NCBI RefSeq assembly: GCF_963678635.1
Contig: NC_087070.1
Span: 10,450,539 to 10,514,538, forward strand
From: Symsagittifera roscoffensis
Lineage: Eukaryota; Xenacoelomorpha; Acoela; Convolutidae
Direction of reading: 5' to 3'
Length of the DNA stretch: 64,000 nt
Both the position numbers and the translations under genes were made by a program. The notes beneath the pieces are model-generated. The model ran no database searches. It was not told the DNA's origin and saw only the letters and a list, made by a program, of their open reading frames with translations. Positions 12,701-21,567 of the stretch are shown one piece after another; within the stretch, counting starts at the first letter, position 1, and every line of letters starts with the position of its first letter.

Positions 12701-15700
12701 AGTGGTCCATGGAGAAGAGCAAGATAAATCGGCCGGTACATTGCTCATACCGAGATTCCAGGAAGAAGCCGACAATGACGAACAAGGACCATCGAGCTCG
12801 AATAAGGATAAATCAGAAGGAGATGACGGACAGGGTGGAAGCCGTCAGACTGAAGAACCCATGCAACAAGATCAAGCTGGTGGGGAAGACGACAGGGCAT
12901 CGACAGGAGGAACATCCAGCCTGGATTTTAACATCTTCAGTGATCTTGAAAACAATGCGGATACGTTGGAAACGACTGAGCCAGCGGATGAAGGCACCTC
13001 GACGCTGGAGCCTCCGTCAGCCTTTATGGAAATGAAACGGAATTTGCCGGAGAGCAGCTCTCCTGGCAATTCAAGAAATAACGACCAGAGAATCCTCATG
13101 GAATCACCTCGGAGGAGAAGAATAGAGGCCTCAGCCAGAGTACCTTTCTTGGGAACGCTGCCCGAAGAAGAATGGGAAGTACATCACCGAGACCACGAGA
13201 GTAGGACGGGATGTAAGCTGGACAGAGTGGCGTTCATGGAAGAAGTCTGGACTGTGATTCAGAGCTATGGGACCCAGTCCATTCTCAAAACAGGTCTCAA
13301 TCAACCCTTGATGAGAGAAGTACTTGACAAGCTTGATGAGTGTGAAGGGAGACTGAGTGAGTTATTGATCGACTCAGCCACTGATGAGAGTGAAGCGAAT
13401 TCTCCCATCAAGATGACACCGCAGGACGATGAAGGAGAGGTGGTGTACCTGTCAAGGACCAGGAGAGGAACGATGCGATGAAAATGAAGTTAGGCAGCAG
13501 AGTGATGCCGAGGAGAATTGGAAAGACGAAAGTGGATTCAGAAATATCGATGAAAGCTGGTAACTCAGCGAAAAGGAAGCGAGTCGAAGAAGTCATGGAT
13601 TTGGGGCAAGGTGATTATCAATTGTCTGGCACAGATAGAATATTAACTGATATAGCGATGGTGCCACCCATTCTCATGGCAGGGATAAAGTCAACCGGTT
13701 ATAAATCCAAAAGGAGTGACCGCACTCTGACTGGAGCAACTTTAGAAATGGAAATACTCAGTCAATGTGGAGAGAGTAAAATGAGGGACTTCAAACCATC
13801 TCCCATGAATCATGGAAAGGGAAGTGTTGCAGGACAACTAACACCAGTGGAATACAACAGACTAACAGTGTCTGAGACAGTGTCGATAGATGAACCCACC
13901 GGTGGATACATGGAGATGTTGGAATACCGAAACTCGGCTAGAGGGTATGTAATGGCCCTGGAAGACGAAAAAGCCATGGAGGGTTATCTGGAAACAATGT
14001 TGCAAGGCACCACCCTCAAGCAGAAGGCGTATGGAACTTTGGCGTCGTCTGACGTACAGGCGGAGACGATCGAGCAGTTAGTGAGCCTTCCATGGAAAGC
14101 AGTAGTATTGAGGTATTTCGAAGAAGAAATGAGGACTACGCCAAGAATACATGCTCTCGTGGCAGTACCTTACGTAAGGACAGAATTACAGCTCAGGTTC
14201 GCCTGGTGCATGATGGGACTGACTCGCGAAGAATATGACTCAGAGGAAAGAAAAAGGTCAAAAGAAGAAAAGGTGTTCCTTATGACGAATCTGAGGGATC
14301 TGATAGTCCAGGAGGGAGCAGCAGTAGCGTGTGCGAAGCGGAGAGATGCTCTCTGTTTCATTCGATTCCTGATAGAGCAGATTTCAGTACCTGCATTAAA
14401 CACTTGTGTTAAAATGTTGAGGGAAGGCGATAAGCGAACGAAAGCCTTGTTCTTGCTAGCACTGCTGGACATGCAGCAAAGTAAACCGATGAGGGTGAAC
14501 ATGAAAGAACCTGAAGAATTGGAACCCATGAAAAAGATAGATGAAATCAGGAGATTCTCAAACAAGGAGCTGAGACTCACTAAAGAATCTATGGGAGCAT
14601 TGCCGAAATCCAGTGAATACTGTGGACCGATCAAGAAGAAGTCATATAGCTACGTATCTGGGATCATAGGGATAGCGTACAATCCTTTCCTGAGTGAAGA
14701 CATACGTGATTGCTTCTTTGATTATGAGCAGGCGGTGTTACTAAGATTCGGGACGTCGAGAATTGTAACGATCAAGAGCGTTAACAATCCACAGGCCAAA
14801 TTGGGACTGGTCTTGGAAGAAGAGGTGACTGCACCTTCAGTACCAAAATCCGACAAGAGAGTGGAGTTTGGGTTGGGATTCTCAGATGAATTACTGAGAA
14901 CGAGCTTGATGGCAGTGTGGGAATTGATGAGGCCATCATGGTGTCCTAGTCCCAACGCTGACTCAATATTACGTGCGACACAAGACGTACAGAGGGAACT
15001 GAATGCAGACTGTAACCTGCGTGACCTCAACATCATATATAATGTGATGATAACAGCCTCTAAGAACAACGGAGAAGATAAAGTGGAATTGCCTGGCTGG
15101 GGACCAGAAGACTGGGTCAAACCTGGTAGCTGTCTGGCGGAAGTCTGTGGACTAGAGGGTCACGTTTGTGGAGGTCTAGACCGTGTGAAAACCCTGGAGA
15201 AACAACACAAACAATTGACAGTATTGTTTGGAAATGTAGTGATGAAAGCAAGAACGGAAACGGAACTGATAGCAGATTGCCATGGAGGAACCGATGTGAA
15301 TCTAGTGACAGCACTAGGATTCTACAGCATGTTTGGTTCTTTAGAGTCACTATTGAATCTAGAACAGAAACATGAGATGGTCACAGCCATCAGCGTAGAA
15401 GTATTCCCAGGAGTTCTGCAGACTGAGCAGAAGTATATAGGAAAATGGAGGGAAGCAATCGAAACAGAGATGAACATCAGACACAGCGAAACTTATTGTA
15501 GACCATCAGGAGCACGATATTTGGTGGGCTCAACGTTGGCTCCAATGTGCAAGAGCAGATATCCTATACATTTCGTAGCTGTGGACGTGAAGAGTACAAG
15601 AACGATTGTGGATCAAGCCTTCTCAGTGCCGAAGTGTGTGAGATTGGCGAGAATGTCTGAAAAGTCTTACGAGTTACTATGTAAGATGTTCTCAGCAGTT

Positions 15701-16680
15701 CCAGAGAGAACCAAAGAGGAGTTGGAGTCAATACTAGGAAAGAAGTTCATGGGATATGTGAGCGGGAACTTCAGTGACTTTGAGAAACAGAAACAGAGAG
15801 AGAAACAACTGTCACAGATTACAATGCAGTTGATGAGGATGATGAAATCCACCGAGTGATGATGGAAGTGGAACCATTGCTGGAAGCTTCGGGAAAACGT
15901 AATTGGAGGAGCATCATGTTGACGCATGATGAGTTTCCTTGCCACTGCTTGCTGCAGACCTGGTGGTATCCCAAGCGTAGTAATCTGATGTTGATCTGGG
16001 ACTCTGTAGAGCTGCTCTCCATGGGTTTACCAGATTCATCACAGCCCGTAACAATAGTGATAGTGGGAGTTATGATGGCGATACGATGGCTGTAAGCTCA
16101 TGTGAGAGAAAATAATAGACAGGAGGCACCGACGAGAGAACAATTGCGGAAATTAGATTGTCTAAAAGATCTTTTTGAGACAATGTGCAAAATTCTGAAC
16201 ATTCCGATGGAAGTGAAGAAGATATGGGCGAGAAAACGATTGATGCCATGGTTCAGAGCTAACATGACTGCGTGGTTGTACGAGTATGCGAAAAAGCATA
16301 TGTCGAAACATGGCAGAGTGTACAGTGAATATCAGCTGGACATTGGGGCAGGAGCTTTCAAGCGAGCTTTCGTGACTCATCGGAATGCAGTGACCACCGC
16401 TGTGAAGAGAATTTCCAGGACGAGTGAGCGTAGTGGAAATGAGAAGGCAGAGATGCTGAAAGAAGATCTGGAGAGAAACGTGACGTTGTGTCTCCACAAC
16501 AGCTTCTGTAGAAACAGAGAATCCAACGTGGATCCCCTACCTTGCTGTAAACAGAGGGTAGAAGAGCAGAAGTGTTAGAGGACGGCTTCCAACAGCGTCA
16601 GGATAGCCAACGACGTGCTACAAGACACGGAAACCGAAAGTGCGGAGTCAGCATCACAGGAGGAGGAAATGGAACATTGA
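9714..16680 (+). pseudogene. Broken ORF2 of element 1 (SGNH hydrolase-containing)
   Basis: Starts at ATG 9714 with a helical N-terminal domain conserved in element 2, then a predicted coiled-coil segment (about 10190-10390). An SGNH/GDSL-type hydrolase domain follows, with the GDS block at 10938-10946, FGGA, VGTND and a DGIQF block; the usual histidine of that last block is Q here. The rest is unrecognised but conserved with element 2, including a Cys-rich C terminus with HNSFCRNRE. Lesions are a frame change at about 11320, a junction at about 12060-12106 where some 1.7 kb present in element 2 (about 33850-35565) is missing, further frame changes at about 12400-12530, 13478 and 15830-15858, TAA at 16093 and TAG at 16576. 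The final in-frame stop at 16678-16680 matches the end of element 2's ORF2. Confidence 0.88.
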
Positions 16681-17495
16681 CGAATGGTCGAGAAAACAAG
16701 AGGCAACAAGAAAGAGAATTAGAAGAATTTAGAAGTTTTAGAACTTCTAAACGACGAAAAAAGCAGAGAGCAAAGGAATGATGAAGAAAAGTCAAAACTC
16801 AGAATTGTTTTATGTGTGTGAAAAACTCAAGTGAGAAACCAAGCAACCAAGTTGTAATTGAAAACTGAAACATTTAGTTGAGTTTTGAAATTGTTGCATT
16901 TATAATTTTGCATTTTGATTTTAGCAGAAGTGGCTTTAGAGACACTTAATATTTATTTAGAAAGGCTTAAGAGAAGAGTATATTTAAATATTCCAGCCTG
17001 CATGATTGTTTTTAATCACTTAGGAAAACTGATCACTTTGTGGTGACATGAAAAACTTGAGTAACCTCTTGGAGAGGGAGGTTGGTACATTGTTCTTTCT
17101 AACCACAAAGTTTCTTAGTTTTAATATTCAGGACAATAAACAAGCAAGATTTCCGAAGGGAAGGAGCATAGTAGGATAATTTTAGCTTGTTGGTTGGCAG
17201 GACTGTCCTGCAAGCCAACACCTTTTAAATCTAGGAGAAAAAGTTTTAATCAGGACATTGACACTGGAAGTCAGAAAATATGTTTTATCTTAGGTTGTAT
17301 CCTCAGAGTGCAGGTTAATGAGAGAATTTGAAGGCTATAGTGATGTAGTATGATGCCATTTATATTCTGCAGTGAGTCGATGTGACGTAGATAAAAGTAA
17401 TTTCGTGCAATTTGTAAATTCTGTTCGATGACACTGTAACCATTTAGAACATTGCGCGATTCAATGAGGACATTGACCGGACTGTCCGGGGAGTA
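16681..17495 (+). other. 3' untranslated region of element 1
   Basis: An 815-bp non-coding stretch between ORF2 and the LTR. It contains a long-range stem, 17035-17044 with 17102-17111 (ACTTTGTGGT / ACCACAAAGT, ten pairs), enclosing a smaller AACCTC/GAGGTT hairpin. Element 2 has the same architecture at 40637-40715 with one compensated pair. The region ends in the polypurine tract. Confidence 0.65.
17483..17495 (+). promoter_or_regulatory. 3' polypurine tract, element 1
   Basis: TGTCCGGGGAGTA lies immediately before the LTR start TGTGACATT. Position next to the LTR and near-identity to the equivalent site in element 2 (41093-41107) support a plus-strand primer site. Confidence 0.8.
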
Positions 17496-17546
17496 TGTGA
17501 CATTCGATCAGAATGTGAAAAATGCAATCTCTGCAGAATTCGGAAT
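17496..17546 (+). repeat. 3' LTR of element 1, first 51 bp (interrupted)
   Basis: Begins TGTGACATTC directly after the polypurine tract, comparable to the start TGTGCCATTC of element 2's LTR. It is cut at 17546 by the insertion of element 2 and continues at 41994 after element 2's 3' LTR. The three bases AAT flank the insertion on both sides. Confidence 0.85.
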
Positions 17547-18140
17547 TGTGCCATTCTGCCAGATGACACAGCATAACCTTCCCGCGACAGAAATAAAAGT
17601 GACTAAAGGCCTTATGAACAGAAAAGTGTTGCGACGGAGGGTCAGAATGTTCTAGAATTTTTATTTTTAAAATTTCGATCGGAAGAAGAACATTTCTGAG
17701 AAATAGAAAAAAGACGGCCATTTTGAATAAAAAAGACGAAAATCAGAACCACGATAGAAATTGTGAAGAACGGTTGTATCAGAGACAGGAAAATTACGGA
17801 GCCTCTTATCGTGGCAAGAACACACGATAAGGACCTTAGCGACAGATATTTGTGGAGACGGAGGCTTCAGTGGGGGGAAGAGAAATACCACGGAACCCTC
17901 CCGGGACACGAAATATAGGAGATAAGAGTGTTATCTCAAGAAAATCACGGGAGCGGAGGCTTGGTCCCCCAGAGACTGTTATATGTGAAGGGACTGGGTA
18001 AACTAACTATAACAGCTGCTGTAATGTCCTAGATCTTAATTAAACACCGATATTATTTGATATTTCAGGACATGAGTAGATAGAAAAAGGAAAGGGTCAA
18101 TCCATCTCCAATGGATTTAATATAAAACTGTCACACAAAA

Positions 18141-18155
18141 ACATATAAAAATAGG
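18141..18155 (+). promoter_or_regulatory. TATA-like promoter box in LTR
   Basis: ACATATAAAAATAGG is the best TATA-like match in the LTR. It would place the RNA 5' end about 25-35 bases downstream, just before the conserved hairpin at 18180. Element 1's LTR has TAATATAATAAG in the aligned place (about 42572-42583). No transcript data are available. Confidence 0.55.
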
Positions 18156-18179
18156 TTGTTCGAGCCGTGTTTTTAATGA

Positions 18180-18221
18180 CAATCACGTAGTCTGAGGATC
18201 CGAGACTCAGCTATGTGGTTG
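18180..18221 (+). other. Conserved LTR RNA hairpin (TAR-like position)
   Basis: Arms CAATCACGTAG-T-CTGAG and CTCAGCTATGTGGTTG form 16 pairs with a single bulged T and the loop GATCCGAGA. Element 1's LTR has the same hairpin at 42604-42648, with several pairs changed on both sides and the bulge and loop type kept. The copy in the 3' LTR is at 41741-41782. Position just after the TATA-like box suggests the start of R; this is inference. Confidence 0.75.
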
Positions 18222-18311
18222 TGTTCGCATGCAAACGAAAGCTGATCAAAAGTCGTTTGACTGATGGCCTAAAAATGGTAACTTTTTACTTTGCCCTAAA
18301 CAGACCAGAAA

Positions 18312-18381
18312 ATCAACTGGCAAGGTCGAGACGGTGAAAAACGAGTAGAATTAAGGTAACTGACGCCTGCCAGTCGTTGAT
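18312..18381 (+). other. Second conserved stem in the LTR 3' part
   Basis: ATCAACTGGCA (18312-18322) pairs with TGCCAG (18368-18373), and after a TCG bulge with TTGAT (18377-18381). The loop carries a GAGACGGTGAAAAAC motif shared with element 1. Element 1 pairs CTGGCT (42749-42754) with AGCCAG (42798-42803), a compensated change. Confidence 0.6.
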
Positions 18382-18444
18382 AGGTACTTTTTCTACGCTC
18401 CGTCGCTGTGTGATATTTGGGCGAATGTTACATAGACGTTTTTA

Positions 18445-18462
18445 TGGCGCTCCTGGGTGGGC
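18445..18462 (+). promoter_or_regulatory. Candidate primer binding site
   Basis: TGGCGCTCCTGGGTGGGC begins with TGG, the complement of a tRNA CCA end, 12 bases after the LTR. It would pair with a tRNA ending GAGCGCCA. I could not assign the tRNA, and the 12-base gap from the LTR is larger than usual, so this is tentative. Confidence 0.45.
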
Positions 18463-18509
18463 CTGTTAAAGGCATGAAACCATCATGATCAGCAAGCGTT
18501 TCAGCGACG

Positions 18510-18649
18510 TACCCTCCGCTCCGGGCGTATGCCCGAGTTAGAGGCCTTAATGACCGTTATTGTACTAGGGGGAAGGTGCGTACCCTCCGTCTAGTGCAAT
18601 TTAGCTTTTTAACTTAGTTAACACCGAAAATTCCGGGGGCCGGAGGGTT
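18510..18649 (+). repeat. Leader hairpin modules 0 and 1
   Basis: Module 1 (18581-18649) starts TACCCTCCG and ends CCGGAGGGT, so its ends are complementary. Module 0 (18510-18578) starts TACCCTCCG and shares internal motifs (GAGTTA, CTTAATG) with module 3, but its closing GGGGGAAGG is degenerate. Confidence 0.6.
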
Positions 18650-18957
18650 AGGTGGGAAATCTAGAGCCCGCTTGTCCTGAGGTCCCAGGACCAGAAACAA
18701 TTAAAGAGAAAGCGTAAAACCAAACAAAAATAGTGTATAACCAAGAAAAAGCCAAAAATAAATTTATTTAAAAACAAAAAAGTACAAAAAACAGTAAAAA
18801 AAAATCCAAAAAAGACCAAAAACAGTAAAAAACATAAAGTGACAGTTTATATGTTATTTCCGGACGAGATGTGATCTGACCTTCCTATTTGTTGTTGTTT
18901 CAGATTGATTTATATCGTTTCTGATAGAAAGATTGTGTGTTTTGGTGAAGGGTTGGG

Positions 18958-19025
18958 TACCCTCCCTCGAGTGTAATTTGAGTGTTTAAGCACGTTAATG
19001 GTGATTTTGCCGTTGACCGGAGGGT
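18958..19025 (+). repeat. Leader hairpin module 2
   Basis: 68 bases opening with TACCCTCC and closing with CCGGAGGGT. Internal positions align with module 1 (AATTTGAG..TTTAA..GTTAA..GATTTTGCCG). Confidence 0.6.
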
Positions 19026-19183
19026 AGAGTGGCAAGCTGATCAACGTGTTCCACACTCAACAGGGACATCAAGGACAACATCCACAACGACTGTTGGGTA
19101 TCGTTGGAGCAATTTTAGTATCGTTCGGGTACTATTTCATAAAAACTTAAGTGGTGGGGGGCACGATTGGCGCGGTCCGATTG

Positions 19184-19251
19184 TACCCTCCATCGATTAC
19201 AAATTTCCGAGTTAAGGGTCTTAATTCGGATATTTTGGTGCAAAGGAGGGT
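19184..19251 (+). repeat. Leader hairpin module 3
   Basis: 68 bases opening with TACCCTCC and closing with AGGAGGGT. It aligns with modules 1 and 2 (ATCGATTACAAATTT, TTAA motifs). Confidence 0.6.
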
Positions 19252-19659
19252 ATAGTACTATTCATTAACGACTATTAATAGATTATTATCCTTATCATAT
19301 ATTACTTATCTCCTATTTAGACCCAAGAAACACCCATTTTTTGTCGGAAATTACCAATTTTCGACCAAACTGTAGACCCCCAAATTTTCGGATATCCGAG
19401 CTTTTCCGATAGGCAAAAAGCTTTTATATAGAGAGTAGCCACGTAGTTCGATCCCCTTTATTAAAGAAACCGCGTGAGCAAAGATTCAGTAGAAGTTAGA
19501 AAAACGAGAATTTTTCGACCAAAATTTTGATAATTTTCTGTATTTTGTCAATCTGTTTTGGGGATCGATTTTTTGAGTTTTTAGAGTTAGAGCAATAAAA
19601 TTTTTTGCGTTAGGAGCGTGCTGGCATAACGTGCTAGGTTACTAGAGAAATCTTTGGGT

Positions 19660-19727
19660 AACCCTCCGAGTAGCTCCGTGGATAGAGCTAACGACTTAAG
19701 GTTTGGAAAAGGAAGGAATCGGAGGGT
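19660..19727 (+). repeat. Leader hairpin module 4
   Basis: 68 bases opening with AACCCTCCGAG and closing with CGGAGGGT. The interior is more diverged, but length and closing pairs match modules 1-3. Confidence 0.55.
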
Positions 19728-20059
19728 CCAAATTTGATAGTTTTTGGCCAAATTTTTGTTTCTAAACCAATTTTGGTCCGGTTTTTTGCATCATTCCAGT
19801 GCCGTACAGGGCTGCTACGCTCATTTCAAGTATTTTTAGGCACTCTCGACCGGAATTGCGAAAAAAGTCTTTCAGATCCTATACAGGTGGTGAAAAAGGC
19901 CATTCTGACGAACGCGTTTTTGGCGATTTCTCAAAGACTAGTTATCCGATCGGGATAATTTTGGTACCATAAGTCGACGTTTTTGACCACTTTTCCGAAT
20001 CGCAACCGTTTTTGGGTTGATTATTTCGGAAAATACAAATTTTTTAGAATTTGTTGGTT

Positions 20060-20595
20060 CGGAGGGTCCAAGTAACGGGCAACCCTCCGAGCGGCAGAAA
20101 ATTTTATCAAAACATCTTTTTATTCAACTGGGAAGGTTGACCGTGTCAGCCAACCTAGTTTTAAGTCAGGTAGACCGCTTTCAGAGGCTTTACTGCGGTG
20201 ATTTAACCCTTTTTCTTGATTTTGGGGGAACCCTCCGAAGTGACCCTCCGGAGTCAGCTAAGCCCTTTAGCAACCCTCCTTAGTGGAAAATTTCCACGAG
20301 ATCACCCTAAGAAGTTGAAACAGCTCCCCCTAGAACCCTTAGCTTATTTTGACGTTTTTTGAAGCTAGTAGGAGAACCTTCCAAGTGAGATCAGAAAATT
20401 TGAAAATTTTGGAGGTACCCTCCGAAGTGACCCTCCGGAGCGTATTAAGCATCTTATTGACCCTCCTTAGTAAATTTAGGGGGACCCTCCGAAGTAACTT
20501 GGGTGATTAAGATACCCTCCTAAGTAACTTGAGTGATTGAGGTACCCTCCGAGGTAACCCTCCGGAGTGTCTTAAACCTTCTAGCGACCCTCCTT
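20060..20595 (+). repeat. ACCCTCC motif array in leader
   Basis: About 15 copies of ACCCTCC(G/T), often as pairs such as ACCCTCCGAAGTGACCCTCC, with one GGAGGGT at 20061 that could pair with any of them. Repeats of AAGTAACTT(G)GGTGATT are interspersed. The copy number exceeds chance for a 7-mer in 540 bp. Confidence 0.7.
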
Positions 20596-20804
20596 GTAAG
20601 AGACTTGAGTAAACCTTCTGTGGCAATTTGGGAAACGGAAAATATCCATTTAATTAGGATCATATTAGGATATTAGGCGTGCTTATCAGGGTCATAAGAA
20701 CCCATTCTGACCCGGAAATTCGTGATCAACTTTGGATTCTATATTGGGTGTATTAGAAGTACCCGAACAAGATTTTTTTTTTGATTGTGATTTTGGTTGA
20801 GTGG

Positions 20805-20954
20805 TTGCCTTGAGCTACTTAATAGGAAAGTTCGGGCAATCCGGGAACAAATAAAGGAAGACCTCGGTGGGTGTATTAAGCAAATACACACCCACTTGAG
20901 AAGAAGAATTGTTCCCTACTCTCGTGCACTTGGAGCAGTCCGAGTGTGGGAGAG
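20805..20954 (+). other. Structured leader RNA unit, copy 1
   Basis: Three stems can be drawn. P1 is TTGCC-tt-GAGC (20805-20815) with GTTC-g-GGCAA (20830-20839). P2 is GGGAACAA (20843-20850) with TTGTTCCC (20909-20916), enclosing a hairpin GGTGGGTGTATT / AAATACACACCCAC. P3 is CTCTC..CACTTGGA (20919-20934) with TCCGAGTG..GAGAG (20939-20954). All three recur in copy 2 with compensating changes. Confidence 0.75.
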
Positions 20955-20990
20955 CGTTTTCATAGATTTGACGAATTTTCGACCAAGAGG

Positions 20991-21136
20991 TTGCCTTGAG
21001 CTACTTACTAGGACAGCTCGGGCAATCGCAGGACACCCAAAAGAAGACCTCGGTGGGTGTATTAGGCAAATACACACCCACTTGAGAAGACTGTGTCCTG
21101 GGCTTCGTTCTTTCGGATCGTTCCGATTGGGGGAAG
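20991..21136 (+). other. Structured leader RNA unit, copy 2
   Basis: Repeats copy 1 with a 186-bp period. P1 has GAGC/GCTC instead of GAGC/GTTC. P2 is CAGGACAC (21029-21036) with GTGTCCTG (21093-21100), different bases but full pairing. P3 is CTTC..TCGGA with TCCGA..GAAG (21103-21136). The inner GTGGGTGTATT hairpin is unchanged. Confidence 0.75.
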
Positions 21137-21567
21137 TCTTTTTCTTTAAGACTAAGTTTTATTTATCTATTTCTGAATCATCACTGCTTTTTATCGAAGA
21201 TTGTTTAATTTTAACAGAGCAGTGACTTGATAAATTGTGTGGCGATAAATTGATACTGACAAAAGGTCGCTGTCACCTGTAGGATATTCTTATCTGATTA
21301 TCGATTGTGTTTTGTGTGTCGATTATATCTTGTGGAAACTTAGTGATACTGTTATACTATACAACCGGGTTGAGTTAGCATTATATCAAAACTGGGTAGA
21401 CCCTGTGTGTAACTTTAGCTGAGTCACTAATTTAGTCGTGAGAGATCTAAGAGACATTTTGATACTGACGGAATCGAGTAGGCAGCGTTAAGTGATTTAA
21501 CTAAATCTTGTTTGTGGTACGTTTGCATTGCCATCAAAATACGAATACTTTCATTTTGTACAAAACT

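Larger units (their letters stand above)
1..17546 (+). mobile_element. Element 1: decayed giant Ty3/gypsy LTR retrotransposon (left part)
   Basis: This is the outer of two nested elements. The 5' LTR, leader and ORF1 start lie left of the window, and the body runs from mid-ORF1 to its polypurine tract at 17483-17495. Its 3' LTR begins at 17496 and is interrupted at 17546 by element 2; the rest of that LTR is at 41994-42861. The gene order equals element 2: gag-pol with a C-terminal macrodomain-like module, then a second ORF with an SGNH hydrolase domain. At least seven lesions in ORF1, several in ORF2 and a 1.7-kb deletion show that it is no longer autonomous. Its proteins remain clearly alignable to element 2, but silent sites are strongly diverged, so the two are related families rather than copies of one another. 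Confidence 0.93.
17547..18432 (+). repeat. 5' LTR of element 2
   Basis: 886 bp, TG...CA ends, one mismatch to the 3' LTR. U3 holds an ATTTCTGAGAAAT palindrome (17692-17704), an AATAAA at about 17727 and a 9-bp hairpin (17805-17831). A TATA-like box is at 18143-18151, followed by a strong conserved hairpin (18180-18221) and a second long stem (18312-18381) near the 3' end of the LTR. Confidence 0.95.
18433..21567 (+). other. 3.1-kb structured leader of element 2
   Basis: No long ORF starts here. From left to right it holds a candidate primer binding site (18445), homologous hairpin modules closed by ACCCTCC/GGAGGGT, an A-rich tract (18716-18838), an array of ACCCTCC motifs (20060-20595), and a tandem pair of structured RNA units (20805-21136). 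The first ATG of ORF1 is at 21568. A packaging, dimerisation or internal-initiation role is possible; the sequence alone does not decide. Confidence 0.8.

Noticed and set aside
20797..21225. 142-codon ORF in the leader
   Set aside because: It runs through the duplicated hairpin units, whose differences preserve base pairing and not codons.
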